Notes: generated by a model from the letters alone, not told the origin. Positions 7,424-17,348 are shown, counted from the stretch's first letter. The stretch is 64,000 nucleotides of DNA from Lysobacter capsici (GCF_014779555.2 NZ_CP094357.1:3720001-3784000), one strand, 5' to 3'. A program made the numbers and translations.

Positions 7424-9706
7424 CTACTTCGCCAGCGGCACCTCCAACCAACTCCCACCCAACCACTCGATCCGCAACGGCTCCCCCGCATCCGCCAGCG
7501 TCTCATCGCTGACATCCTTGCCGCTGCCGTAATTGATCTGGTCCTGCGGCGACTTGCCCGGCCACAGCAGCGCCACGACCCGGCTGCCGGGCTGGAACTG
7601 ACGGCTGCCCAGCCGTCCCGCGCTGAAATCGAAACGCTCGCGTCGGCCCGGCGTGAGCAGGCGGCGGTACTCGGGATGCCCCTGATAACTCAGTCGCGAC
7701 TGATACCGCGCCAACTCGACGTACTCGCCTTTCGCGGTGAGTTCGTACAGATCCACGTGCAGGTCGAGATCGCGCTTGTTGGTCTTGAGCTCCAGATGCC
7801 CACCGAACAAACCGCTGTATTCCACCGCCTGCGCGAACGGTTCGCTGACCAGCACCACGCTGCCGACCGTGTCGATGACCGTGTCGACCGCATTGCCGCC
7901 CGGACTGATCCGATCGACATCGCCGCGATCGGCCAGATTCAAGGTCTGCACGATCGGCGCCACGCCCTTGGACTGCTTCTCGCTGAGCACCCAAGTGCCG
8001 TCCTCGCGCGCCGCGCCGAAATGCAGGCGCAACCTGCGCGGCCCCATCGCCGCCAGCGACGGCGCATGCTTCCACACATTCGCGCCCATCACCTCGTAGT
8101 TGATCCGGTCCTTCAGCAACGCCGGCTTGGGCGCGCCCTTGAACACGTAATCGAACCACTGGTAGCGCAACTGACCGATGTCGATATGCGCGACCGGGTC
8201 GACGGTGTAACCGCGCACGCTGTTGCCGGCCACCACGGTGCCGCGCTGGCCGCTGAAATGATCGTACGGGCCGACCACCAGGTAATGCTCGGCCTTGGGC
8301 CGATAGCAATAGTGTTCGCGCAGATGATGCAGCGCGCCGATCTGGGCGCCGTCGAAATAGCCGGTGGTGGTCAGCACCGGGATATCGATCGCGCCGTACT
8401 CCTGGCGATACGGAATCATGCTCTGCCAATAGGCGTCGTAATCGGGATGATCGAGCCAGCGCCGATACAACACGTTGGTGGTTCCGTCGAGCTTGTCGCG
8501 TTCGCGATACGCACCGCCCTCCACATACCACTGCCGGAACATGCGCCGCCAACGCGCGTTGTCCTCGTACGGCGCATTGTCCAAGGTTTTGTTGTTGGCG
8601 ACATAGAACGGCCAGTAATGCTGGAAGCCGTAGAAGATGCCGCCCTCCATCGGCACGTCGATCCCGGGCGCGCCGGTCACCGACGGCATCATCGCCTTGA
8701 GCGCCTTCGGCCGGTGCTTGGCCGTGGCCCATTGAGTAAAGCCCTCGTAGCTGCCGCCGAACATGCCGACCCGACCGTCGCTCCAGTCCTGCGCGGCGAT
8801 CCAGTCGATCAACGCCGCCGCATCGGCGCCGTCGTGCTCATACGGCACCGGCGTATCGGGACTGCAGCCCTTGCCGCGGCTGAGCCCGGTCACGCCCGCA
8901 TAGCCGTTCGACGCACTGCGCCGCGCTTCGTTGAGCATGGTCGACGCATTGGCGTAGATGGTGAAGTTGAGCAGCGTGGGAAGCCTGGCCGGCGCCTCGC
9001 GCTGGCGCACGATCAGCGCGCACACGGTCGCGCCCTCGGGCGTGCGCACCGCCACATCGCGCTGGATCAGGTAACGCCGCGCATCGTCGGCCGCCAGCAG
9101 GTCGGCGGCCTGCGCTTTGAAGTCGCCGTAGACCGTGGCGATCATGTAGAGGCGAACCAGCGCCAGCGCGGCCGCCTGATCGATGCGCGGCTTGTCCTTC
9201 TGCGCCGACAGCGCGGCGTCCACCGCCTGCTGCTGCGAGGCCAGATCGAACTGATCGCCGCCGAACCCGCGCATCGCGATGGCCGCGGCGCGATCGTCCA
9301 TCGACCCGAACGCCGCCTGGAAACTGCGCCGGAACGCACTGTCGAAATCGACCCGTTCGCGCGCCTGCAACTGCTTGCTGGCCGCGTAGATCTCGTACTG
9401 CGCCATCGTCGCGCGCTGCTGCGGCGGCCCGCCGAGCGGCGACAATCGCCGTAGTTCCTCGATCGACGCCAGCGCCTGCGGGTACTGCCCGGCGACGATC
9501 TGCAAGCGCGCGGCGTTGCCCAGATAGCGGACCCGATCGGCATCGGCGTAATCGGCGAGGACCTGGCCGGCGAGCTTGGGCATGGCCCGATCCAGCTCGG
9601 CGCGGTTGTCGATCGCGGTGGCGGGGAATGGATAGTCGGGGGCGGCGAACGCCGGGCTGGACAGCAACGACAGCACTACAAGACAAACCGCGACAGCGCG
9701 AAGCAT
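7424..9706 (-). CDS. Secreted CocE/NonD (X-Pro dipeptidyl-peptidase S15) family hydrolase
   Basis: The 760-residue protein begins at the ATG at 9706, which has a purine-rich SD (GGGAGAAAGGG) and a clean signal peptide (MLRAVAVCLVVLSLLSSPAFA). Residues about 25-210 form a helical N-terminal region I do not recognise. The alpha/beta-hydrolase S15 core begins near 211 and carries the nucleophile motif GGSYEG (Ser319); TGYFDG and GPYDHFSGQ supply the likely Asp/His region. A C-terminal jelly-roll domain typical of CocE-like enzymes follows (about 560-760). Substrate cannot be read from sequence: family members cleave Xaa-Pro peptides, beta-lactam esters or other acyl groups. Monocistronic; faces the pga operon convergently. 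Confidence 0.85.
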   Translation of the reverse strand: MLRAVAVCLVVLSLLSSPAFAAPDYPFPATAIDNRAELDRAMPKLAGQVLADYADADRVRYLGNAARLQIVAGQYPQALASIEELRRLSPLGGPPQQRATMAQYEIYAASKQLQARERVDFDSAFRRSFQAAFGSMDDRAAAIAMRGFGGDQFDLASQQQAVDAALSAQKDKPRIDQAAALALVRLYMIATVYGDFKAQAADLLAADDARRYLIQRDVAVRTPEGATVCALIVRQREAPARLPTLLNFTIYANASTMLNEARRSASNGYAGVTGLSRGKGCSPDTPVPYEHDGADAAALIDWIAAQDWSDGRVGMFGGSYEGFTQWATAKHRPKALKAMMPSVTGAPGIDVPMEGGIFYGFQHYWPFYVANNKTLDNAPYEDNARWRRMFRQWYVEGGAYRERDKLDGTTNVLYRRWLDHPDYDAYWQSMIPYRQEYGAIDIPVLTTTGYFDGAQIGALHHLREHYCYRPKAEHYLVVGPYDHFSGQRGTVVAGNSVRGYTVDPVAHIDIGQLRYQWFDYVFKGAPKPALLKDRINYEVMGANVWKHAPSLAAMGPRRLRLHFGAAREDGTWVLSEKQSKGVAPIVQTLNLADRGDVDRISPGGNAVDTVIDTVGSVVLVSEPFAQAVEYSGLFGGHLELKTNKRDLDLHVDLYELTAKGEYVELARYQSRLSYQGHPEYRRLLTPGRRERFDFSAGRLGSRQFQPGSRVVALLWPGKSPQDQINYGSGKDVSDETLADAGEPLRIEWLGGSWLEVPLAK

Positions 9707-10037
9707 CCCTTTCTCCCCTGGCCGCGAAGGGCGGCCGTATTGCCATGGATGAGCGAACGGGCCAAATGGTCGCATGGCGGCGACGCGAACACGCGAATCG
9801 GGGTAACGGCGATGGGCCGATGCGACGGAACCGGCCGCAGGCGGAGCGAAACCGCCTGGAGACGGTGCGACCTCGGGGAAACACGACTGGCTGGCCCTTG
9901 AACACGGCACGGCGCGACGACGGCCGTTGCGGCGATGTCAGGCTGCAGCGCGCATGAGCCTCACCCGAGCCGCCTCCGTGTCCGATGCTCACGCCGATCT
10001 TCGTAGAAATACATGTCTTCCCAGGCGAGAGACGGTC

Positions 10038-10547
10038 ATGACTCGAATATGGATGTCGATATTGATGGCAATCGCGCTGCTCGGCTGCGACACGCAGGCG
10101 TCCCCCGCGCACAGGCCCGGAGCCTCGTCAAAACCCGAGCGTCCGGCCGCGGCCGTATCGGGCAAGGCGCCGCAAGTCGTCAAGGCGATTCGAATTCCCG
10201 CGGGCGTCAAGTTCAATGAGAAGCTGGATGCGTCGGGAAAACTGCAAGGGCTCACGATCGTCGCTCGCGACAACTCTGTGCAGACGCTCGCTTGCGGCTG
10301 CAGCGGAGCCTGTAGGCCCAGCGGGTCCAATCCCTGCAAGGCGACCAAGCAAGAGCCCACCGGTTCGACGATTTACCAATGCTCGGGAAGCTGCGTCGGC
10401 AGCGAGCAAGGCCCATGCGGCCGATGCTCCATGCAACCCTCCGGAGACATCCTGACGCCTCACGATTTCAAACGTGTGCTGGGTGTCGAGGTCGTCGGCA
10501 ACGCTCGGCCCGCCGTGCAACGCGATCCCGAACGGAACGAGCCGTAG
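10038..10547 (+). CDS. Cys-rich lipoprotein with duplicated C-S-G-x-C motif
   Basis: The 169-residue protein starts at 10038 behind GAGAGACGG and has a lipoprotein leader with lipobox LLGC (Cys17). After a Pro/Ala-rich linker comes a conserved-looking segment (about 45-80), then eight cysteines at 86, 88, 92, 100, 115, 119, 127 and 130. Two units with identical spacing, C-S-G-A-C-x7-C (88-100) and C-S-G-S-C-x7-C (115-127), sit 27 residues apart. I do not recognise a family. The pattern could bind a metal or form disulfides in the periplasm. No partner gene is obvious; the next gene is convergent. Confidence 0.72.
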   Translation: MTRIWMSILMAIALLGCDTQASPAHRPGASSKPERPAAAVSGKAPQVVKAIRIPAGVKFNEKLDASGKLQGLTIVARDNSVQTLACGCSGACRPSGSNPCKATKQEPTGSTIYQCSGSCVGSEQGPCGRCSMQPSGDILTPHDFKRVLGVEVVGNARPAVQRDPERNEP

Positions 10548-10859
10548 CGCCGCCGTTTGCTTGGCGGCGAACCGATCCGCACGCTGACTGTCATGATTTC
10601 CAAGGTTCCCGCGCACGACTCGAAATAAGCCCACCGCTGCCGCCCATTGCATTCGCCGCGGGCGGCCGCGGTCTGCTGATCCGCGAACCGGATCTCCAGA
10701 ACGTCTCGTGCTGCCCAATGCGGTTGCGCGGCGTCCAGGCTTGCCGATGGAACCGATGCCGAAAGCATCCAAGCCTGGCTCCAGAACAAAACCGAGTCCT
10801 GAAGCAGGCAATGAACCTGAGCCTTTTGCAGGTTTCGCTTCTACCCAACCAAGCCAGCG
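10548..10859. other. Gene-free stretch with one GC hairpin
   Basis: This convergent intergenic region between the Cys-rich lipoprotein and a leftward gene holds a 7-bp GC stem (CGCCGCC at 10548-10554 with GGCGGCG at 10563-10569) right after the lipoprotein stop. It has no T-run, so it is at best a weak terminator. Open frames here lack ribosome sites and family resemblance. Confidence 0.4.
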
Positions 10860-11516
10860 CTACGGGACTGAGGTCAACCTGAGCGTGTCGTATTTCTGGC
10901 GATACAGGTAAAGCATCGGACGCACGACCCGCACGTATTCCTCCATCGCATCGACATTGACCTGGTCGATGTTGCCCGCGTTATTTCCGGTCTGCACGAA
11001 GCGTATTCCGTACTCGCCGATATCCAGCAACTGCTCCGCCCACTGCGCGAGGGTTTCGTCCTGCTTCCATGACGCGGGATTCAGCATTCCCAGGATCGCC
11101 AACTGCTCCTGCGACAGCGCGCGGGGCTGGATCTTCTCGTTGACCGCGTTGCGGTAGCTTCCGATGTAATCCTTGGCGACTTCCGCCGCCATCGAGATCA
11201 AGTCGCCCACGCTGGCCGGGCCCGAGGTCGGTACGAAGGCAGTCATCGCCTTGACCAGCTCGCCCATCGACTCCTTTTCGCTATGCATTTGACCGTACAC
11301 GCCCCAGACCAAAGCGACGCACTTCGCGCACTTCTGCAAGTTGCTCATATAGGGCTGCTGAAGGGTTTTCTGCACGGTGTTGATCTGCGCCGTCCACTGA
11401 TCCGCGGGGATGTCCTGAACCCGCCTGAGCTGGTCGTACACCAGGACCTGGATGCTGAAGTTGCGCAAGGGAGTCTTTCCCTTGGCGTTGCTCGGATAAA
11501 CGTTTTCCCATCCCAT
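10860..11516 (-). CDS. Uncharacterised helical protein (muramidase-region gene)
   Basis: The 218-residue protein has no signal peptide or membrane segment and starts at an ATG with a strong SD (AAGGAG, 6 nt before). Composition suggests an all-helical soluble protein; visible features are MGWENVYPSNAKGKTPL at the N-terminus, a CAKC pair near residue 64 and a Tyr-rich C-terminus. I do not recognise it. It lies downstream of, and in the same direction as, the duplicated-module membrane protein and muramidase genes but is separated from them by 405 bp, so it may have its own promoter. A role in the cytoplasm alongside that gene set is inferred from position only. Confidence 0.75.
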   Translation of the reverse strand: MGWENVYPSNAKGKTPLRNFSIQVLVYDQLRRVQDIPADQWTAQINTVQKTLQQPYMSNLQKCAKCVALVWGVYGQMHSEKESMGELVKAMTAFVPTSGPASVGDLISMAAEVAKDYIGSYRNAVNEKIQPRALSQEQLAILGMLNPASWKQDETLAQWAEQLLDIGEYGIRFVQTGNNAGNIDQVNVDAMEEYVRVVRPMLYLYRQKYDTLRLTSVP

Positions 11517-11921
11517 TACATTCTCCTTCGTGATAAATGAGCGCGCGGCTCGCTTGCGGCGCAAGAGGCGCCGCGCACCGGTGTGAATTCCCCGAAATAT
11601 TCATGCGGCCATGTCGGTATCGACATGCATGGCGCGCGATCGCGCCGTGGCCCGAGGTGATGTTTCGCAAGGTTTGGATCCTCGCGCTCGGTCGCACGCC
11701 GACGTGGCGGCAGCCTCGCCCCCTTCGCCAGCTTGCGCCGCTCCCTGGTTAAACGTCGCGGCCGCGCCGATGTGAAATCGCAACGGATGCAGTCGTCCGA
11801 AAGAGATCGAACGATGCCCGGCTCCGTGGCCGACCGAGCGGAATCCACACGGCATGCATCGGCTTAGGTTCGCAGCCGACGGGGCCTCATCGCGGTCAAG
11901 AGCCGGCCTGCGGCCCGACCG
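11517..11921. other. Long gene-free spacer
   Basis: 405 bp between two leftward genes. I see no gene, tRNA, strong terminator or recognisable repeat. The part next to 11516 is the likely promoter/leader for the 218-residue protein gene. Open frames across it are rich in Arg and Pro with no SD, typical of high-GC shadows. Confidence 0.35.
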
Positions 11922-13202
11922 CTAGTCCTGTTTCTCGGGAAACTTGAATCCGATATAGGTGCCCGAACTCAGGCCCATCAGTCCCAACAGCGTGGCGCTG
12001 AATTCCGGCATGGCCAGACTGTTGTAGACGGACGACATGAACATGATTCCGAGCACGATCGTCCAGGCGAAGATCTGGAAGCGATGGAAGGAATAACCAT
12101 GGCGATCGGCCATCACATCGCGAAGAAACCCGCGTGTCGCGCGCGCCGACTTTGTCGACTCGAGCGATGAGAACTGCTGGTCTGTCTGGGCGAGCCGCAT
12201 TCGGCCCTGCTGGATCTGCTGGTCGAGGCTGTCCCGATTGACCCGGTCGTCGGACGAGCTCGCGGTCGCCGAGTCCAGCCCGGCGCGCCTGGACTGCAAG
12301 TCGGCGACGCTCTGCCCGAGCGCCTGCCGTTCCGCCGACAGCTCCCGTCGTTGTTCCGAGCGCGCGGTGTCCTTGCTGGAATCGATCAGCGCTTCGCTCA
12401 GCGCGGTGCCGGCGCTGATTCCCATCAATCCGAGCAGCGATGGCGTGATCGTGTCGAGCCTGTCGGTGACCAGCCAGATCACCAGGTAGGAAACGTAGAT
12501 AAGAAAAAACCAGAAGGCCATCTGGGTGCGGCCCAGGTTATAGGCCTTGGCTCGTCCGTCGGCCGGATCCGGGCCCGGGTCGCGAATGATGCTGGTCTTG
12601 CGCGCCAGCCGGACGAACAGCACGAGGGTGAGCAAGGCGACGATGGTCGCGGTCGCGCCGGACACGGGAGGGACGACCATCATCTGGACCCGATGGCCCT
12701 CGTCGTAGACGCTGTCGAACGGTGAGTGATCCTCCAGGCCGACGCTGAACCTCACCGGCCGCTGGATGCTGTCCGGCGCGCCGAGCAGATCCGTCCACAG
12801 CTCCGTGTTCGCGGCGGTGATCTTCAGATGGAAATAGAGACGGCCGTCATGCGGGTGGATTTCCTCCGGGTAGTTGCCGCGAATCGCCCTGCCGTCGATG
12901 AAAGGAACGAGCTTGGCCGGGTCGTGCGTGGCCGACCACTCTTTCAAGTTCGCGACCGTGACCTTGGCGATGTCGTTGAGCTGGATGATTTCATTCACGG
13001 TGGTCACTTTCGGGGCCACGATCGGCTTTGTCGCGGGGTTGCCCGCGCTTGCGCTTGCCGGAGCGGTGGGAACCGCGTCGGCGGATGTCGTGACGTCGGG
13101 CGCTTCGGCATCGCGTGCGTGCGCCGGTTGAAAGCTTGCGCACAGCAGCGTCAGCGCCAACACAGGAACGACGGCAAGCTGATTCGATACCCTGGTCGAC
13201 AT
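11922..13202 (-). CDS. Membrane protein with two copies of a TM-LLGLMGxSxGT module
   Basis: The 426-residue protein starts at 13202 behind GGAGAA. It has a signal peptide (about 1-29), a Pro/Ala linker, an extracytoplasmic domain (about 65-178) and a TM at 180-199. Two related modules follow: residues 221-272 (GRTQMAFWF, membrane segment, LLGLMGISAGTALSEA) and 370-422 (HRFQIFAWT, membrane segment, LLGLMGLSSGTYIGF). Between them is a charged heptad-like coiled coil (about 275-350). The pattern indicates an internal duplication. I have seen the LMGxSxGT ending in uncharacterised bacterial membrane proteins but cannot name a family or function. It lies 65 bp after the muramidase gene and is probably co-transcribed with it. 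Confidence 0.85.
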   Translation of the reverse strand: MSTRVSNQLAVVPVLALTLLCASFQPAHARDAEAPDVTTSADAVPTAPASASAGNPATKPIVAPKVTTVNEIIQLNDIAKVTVANLKEWSATHDPAKLVPFIDGRAIRGNYPEEIHPHDGRLYFHLKITAANTELWTDLLGAPDSIQRPVRFSVGLEDHSPFDSVYDEGHRVQMMVVPPVSGATATIVALLTLVLFVRLARKTSIIRDPGPDPADGRAKAYNLGRTQMAFWFFLIYVSYLVIWLVTDRLDTITPSLLGLMGISAGTALSEALIDSSKDTARSEQRRELSAERQALGQSVADLQSRRAGLDSATASSSDDRVNRDSLDQQIQQGRMRLAQTDQQFSSLESTKSARATRGFLRDVMADRHGYSFHRFQIFAWTIVLGIMFMSSVYNSLAMPEFSATLLGLMGLSSGTYIGFKFPEKQD

Positions 13203-13267
13203 GATCGTTCTCCGCGCGAATCCTTGAAGCCCAATCCCCAGACATCCCGGCAAGCACGACGATCCGG

Positions 13268-13852
13268 TCATTGGCTCTGCGCGGCGAACCGCGCATAGGC
13301 CGTCGCGAGCTTGGTGTCGTAGCGATTCTTCGCAAACTCCGGTCCGTTGTACGCCGCCGCGAAGCCTTTCCAGTTTCGCCCCCGCAATGCATCGAGGAAC
13401 TTCGGCCGCGAGATGAAGTGGGCGAAAGCGGCCAACTGGGCGTCCGCGCTTTCCTTGTGCGCGGCGACGAAGGCATCGACATCGTCGAATCCGCAAGCGG
13501 CGTAGTTGAAACCCATGATCTGGAACGCGCCCCAGCTCGCGGACTCCAGCGCGGCGACGCGGTCGAGCGCGCTGGCGGCGTCGAGCCGCTTCCATTCGCC
13601 CGCCATCGAACCGGAGTACTTGCTCCGGTCCCAGCGCGGGTAGCTCAGCCCGGGATGGCTGGCGCCGAAACGCCCCTTCGTCCGGCGATGGAACACGTGG
13701 CCTTCGAAAAGGATCTTGGGCAGTTGCGAAGGCGAGCGCATGAAGCCGCCGCCGGACGATTCGACCTCCGCGACTGCTTTCAGACAGGCCTCATCCACGC
13801 CAAGCGTTTTCGCTATCAGCTTCCACGCCTGTGGCGAGATGATCCGGTTCAT
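13268..13852 (-). CDS. Phage-type N-acetylmuramidase (DUF3380/Muramidase family)
   Basis: The 194-residue protein starts at 13852 behind AGGAGAG. It resembles the N-acetylmuramidase domain of phage endolysins: the catalytic-glutamate segment AVAEVESSGGGF lies at 27-37 (Glu31 the likely acid), then KILFEGHVFHRRT, PGLSYPRWD, ASWGAFQIMGFNY and FAAAYNGPEF. It should cleave the MurNAc-GlcNAc bond of peptidoglycan. No signal peptide or separate binding domain is present, so access to the wall needs a holin, lysis, or another export route. Neighbours are not phage structural genes. The adjacent membrane protein with internal TM modules is a candidate partner (inference from position). Confidence 0.88.
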   Translation of the reverse strand: MNRIISPQAWKLIAKTLGVDEACLKAVAEVESSGGGFMRSPSQLPKILFEGHVFHRRTKGRFGASHPGLSYPRWDRSKYSGSMAGEWKRLDAASALDRVAALESASWGAFQIMGFNYAACGFDDVDAFVAAHKESADAQLAAFAHFISRPKFLDALRGRNWKGFAAAYNGPEFAKNRYDTKLATAYARFAAQSQ

Positions 13853-14288
13853 GGCGCTCTCCTGCGAGATGGCGTTGATGCGAAGGGCGGACCGCGCGAC
13901 GGCGCGGGTGGCTGGCGACGATGCGGGCGGCGAAAGCGCGAATCCCACGATCGACGCCTGCGGTCGCACGCACCCTCATCCAACGCCGCGGGGGTCGATG
14001 CGTGAACCTCGGCGTGTTCGGGCGCCGCCGACGACGGCCGCCGCGGCGATGGCGGCGGCCGCGCCCACGAGGTGGTCCGTGGCGAGTGCAGCGAATGCGT
14101 CTTCCGCAGCCTGCTACCGGCGCATGCCGGGCGAGGCGATGACGGCTTCTCGCGCGCGACGCGACGCATCTGAAACAAGCACAAGAAAACGCCCGCGGGA
14201 CACGCGGGCGAAATTCGAGCGAAAGCCGAAGCATCGACGCGGGCCTGGCGCGGATGCCGGATGCGGCGCATCGCCCTTTGCCGCGAGT
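13853..14288. other. Spacer that separates two leftward transcription units
   Basis: 436 bp between the small helical protein gene and the muramidase gene. It contains a leftward intrinsic terminator (14183-14210) just after the upstream unit, so the muramidase and membrane-protein genes need their own promoter within about 13853-14180. No gene is supported here; the open frames are Arg-rich shadows. Confidence 0.45.
14183..14210 (-). terminator. Rho-independent terminator of the lipoprotein/small-protein unit
   Basis: CGCCCGCG (14190-14197) pairs perfectly with CGCGGGCG (14203-14210) across a 5-nt loop. Read leftward, the stem is followed by TTTTCTTG, a good intrinsic terminator. It lies 79 bp beyond the stop of the 119-residue protein gene. 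Confidence 0.75.
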
Positions 14289-14648
14289 TCAGGCCAGCTT
14301 GATCTTGTCCAGCACCTTGTCGACCAGGCCCAGGAACTTGCTGGCCGCCTTGATCACCGCGGCGATCCTGGTCGCGGATGCGATAGCCGATTCCAGATCG
14401 CCGGTCGCGTCGATCACGCTTTCCACCTGCGTATCGATCTGCGCGCTGGTCTGCTTGAACAACAGGCTGCCGCAGGTCATCACGCGGAAGTTGATCTCGT
14501 GCATTTCGCGAACCAGGGCATCGGCCTCGTCCGAGGATCGCACCCGGCTCAGGCGATCGACCAACGCCTGCTGCTGCGCGATCAGCGCCTTATGCAGGTC
14601 CTTAACGCCTGCGTTGATCCGCGGCGCGGTGGTTGCGGTGTCGTTCAT
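14289..14648 (-). CDS. Small helical protein coupled to the 311-residue lipoprotein
   Basis: The 119-residue protein begins with the ATG at 14648, which overlaps the upstream stop as TGATG and has GGGGGA at SD distance; a GTG at 14651 is an alternative. It appears all-helical, with charged heptad-like stretches (residues about 15-55) and an amphipathic C-terminal end (RIAAVIKAASKFLGLVDKVL) that could associate with membranes. There is no signal peptide. I do not recognise a family. It forms a two-gene unit with the lipoprotein, closed by the terminator at 14183-14210. Confidence 0.8.
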   Translation of the reverse strand: MNDTATTAPRINAGVKDLHKALIAQQQALVDRLSRVRSSDEADALVREMHEINFRVMTCGSLLFKQTSAQIDTQVESVIDATGDLESAIASATRIAAVIKAASKFLGLVDKVLDKIKLA

Positions 14649-15583
14649 CACGATTCCCCCTCATGCTCGGCCGCTTCTTCGCGGCGCGCTTTCTCGATCT
14701 GTTCCTGCCGATCGGCCCATCGCGCATGCTCGTCCCGCAAGAGGGCGAGCAGATCGCGCGCCCCCTTGGCCCGCCCGGCCGCGAGCTCCGCGTGCGCGTC
14801 GGCCAGCAGACCGAGGGATCGGCGCAACGAAACCAGCGAAAGGTCGCGCGCATCGCGCTGATCGAGCGTGGCGATGAAACTCAGGCTGATCGCGCGCTTG
14901 TCGGCCTCGCTGGTGGCGCGAAGGAACTGCGCGGACTTGCCGGCCAGGACCACCTGCCAGGAACTTCGAACCGTGCCGCGAATCGCATCGTCCTTGTCTT
15001 CGCCGATGGCGGCCATCATGGTCTTGAATACCGCCTGGACGCCGGGGTCGGCCTTGCGTATCGCCGCCATCGCATCGCGCTGCGTCTTGATCTGCACCAG
15101 CAGGCCGCCCAGCGTCGAAAAGCCCGCCGCGACGCCGCTGGGAAGCTGATCGTCCCCGACTGTGCCGATCGCCGCTCCCAGACCGGCGAGTTCCTGCTCC
15201 ACGCCCGCCCTGATCTTCGGATCCAGCAGGGCCTGTACGGATTGCGCGTACTTGTCCATGAGTCCGAAGGCGCGATGCCATTTCTCGACGTCTTCCGGCG
15301 CCAGCACCGTGACGATCTGGGTTTCGCTGATCGACGGCTGCAGCATCACCCGGTCGATCTGCCGCTCGCGCAGGAACGAATTGATCTCCACGAACGCCTG
15401 CGTGGTTTGTTGATCCGCGATCACCACGCCTTGGCGAAACGGCGGAATCTGCTCGACGTTCGGCGCCGTGGCGCATCCGGCCAGGGCCAATAGTGCTGAT
15501 ACGAGGCAGACGATTGGGCCGCGTCGGATACGAGCATCGGAAGCGAATTTTTCGCGCCTGTTGGACTGGAATACTGCTTGCAT
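14648..15583 (-). CDS. Uncharacterised lipoprotein, mostly helical
   Basis: The 311-residue protein starts at 15583 behind AGGGA. A basic N-region (residues 1-22) precedes a hydrophobic core and the lipobox LAGC (Cys37). The mature protein is strongly alpha-helical and charged throughout, ending in an Arg/Glu-rich coiled-coil-like tail (about 255-305). I do not recognise a family. The residue after Cys37 is Ala rather than Asp, so outer-membrane targeting is expected under the usual Lol rule. It heads a two-gene unit with the 119-residue protein; the muramidase unit lies just downstream on the same strand. Confidence 0.85.
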   Translation of the reverse strand: MQAVFQSNRREKFASDARIRRGPIVCLVSALLALAGCATAPNVEQIPPFRQGVVIADQQTTQAFVEINSFLRERQIDRVMLQPSISETQIVTVLAPEDVEKWHRAFGLMDKYAQSVQALLDPKIRAGVEQELAGLGAAIGTVGDDQLPSGVAAGFSTLGGLLVQIKTQRDAMAAIRKADPGVQAVFKTMMAAIGEDKDDAIRGTVRSSWQVVLAGKSAQFLRATSEADKRAISLSFIATLDQRDARDLSLVSLRRSLGLLADAHAELAAGRAKGARDLLALLRDEHARWADRQEQIEKARREEAAEHEGES

Positions 15584-15830
15584 GTTGCTTCCCTATCGAG
15601 TGACTGAGCCGTCCGATGAGCCTGTGATGCGGCAGTGCGCATCGCCGCTACTGTGTGGGCCGCCCACGGCTCTCTAGATGACGCAACCCGCGAGTGATGT
15701 CCATGCGGACTGTGGACCCACGTAGAAACCAGTGCCTTCGGCCGGTTGCGTATTCAACCGAACTGCAAGGAGATAAATGCTCTCGGTGAATTCGAGGATC
15801 GTTCCGCGCCTGGGATGTACTGCAGTCGTG

Positions 15831-15862
15831 GAAACGAAAGAGCCCCGCCAGTGACGGGGCTC
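15831..15862 (-). terminator. Intrinsic terminator downstream of proBA
   Basis: GAGCCCCG (15840-15847) pairs with CGGGGCTC (15855-15862), loop 7 nt. Leftward it is followed by TTTCGTTTC. It is the first good terminator after proA and probably ends the arginine-proline transcript. Confidence 0.65.
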
Positions 15863-15977
15863 GACTGATCATGGCCCGAATTAGGCTCGATGTGAGTTCG
15901 CGGGACGTTTGGCCTCGTGGCAGGCACGGCTGAACGTCGTCGATGGGATTGTCGCGACAACGCGCTGAAGTCTCTGG

Positions 15978-15997
15978 ATCCCCGCTTTCGCGGGGAT
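15978..15997. repeat. REP-like hairpin with GCGGGGATGAC tail
   Basis: ATCCCCGC-TTTC-GCGGGGAT is a perfect 8-bp stem with 4-nt loop, followed by GAC. A second copy with the same core and tail is at 45406-45424. Short palindromes of this type are dispersed between genes in many proteobacteria. Confidence 0.7.
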
Positions 15998-16065
15998 GAC
16001 GACTCCGTGGGCGGCGCCGTGGATTGGGGAACCGAAGTCGCGGGTGGAAACGGCCCCGCCGTTGT

Positions 16066-17348
<1,283 letters not shown>

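Larger units (their letters stand above)
15584..16065. other. Intergenic region with terminator and REP-like hairpin
   Basis: 482 bp between proA (leftward, ends 16066) and the lipoprotein gene (leftward, starts 15583). It holds the proA terminator (15831-15862), one REP-like hairpin (15978-15997) and the promoter region for the lipoprotein unit. No gene is supported. Confidence 0.5.

Noticed and set aside
7676-9454. Antisense open frame opposite the CocE-like hydrolase
   Set aside because: The opposite strand encodes a full enzyme with signal peptide and GGSYEG motif. The shadow has no SD or domain.
9707-9910. Longer N-terminus for the CocE-like hydrolase
   Set aside because: A clean signal peptide and strong SD are at 9706. 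The extension has neither.
11517-11848. Possible gene between the 218-residue protein and the membrane protein
   Set aside because: The frame is Arg/Pro/Ser-rich, lacks an SD and has no hydrophobic or domain signal.
10860-15583. Prophage
   Set aside because: Only the muramidase has phage affinity. There is no integrase, terminase, capsid, tail or recognisable attachment site within the region. It could still be a remnant, so it is reported as a finding.
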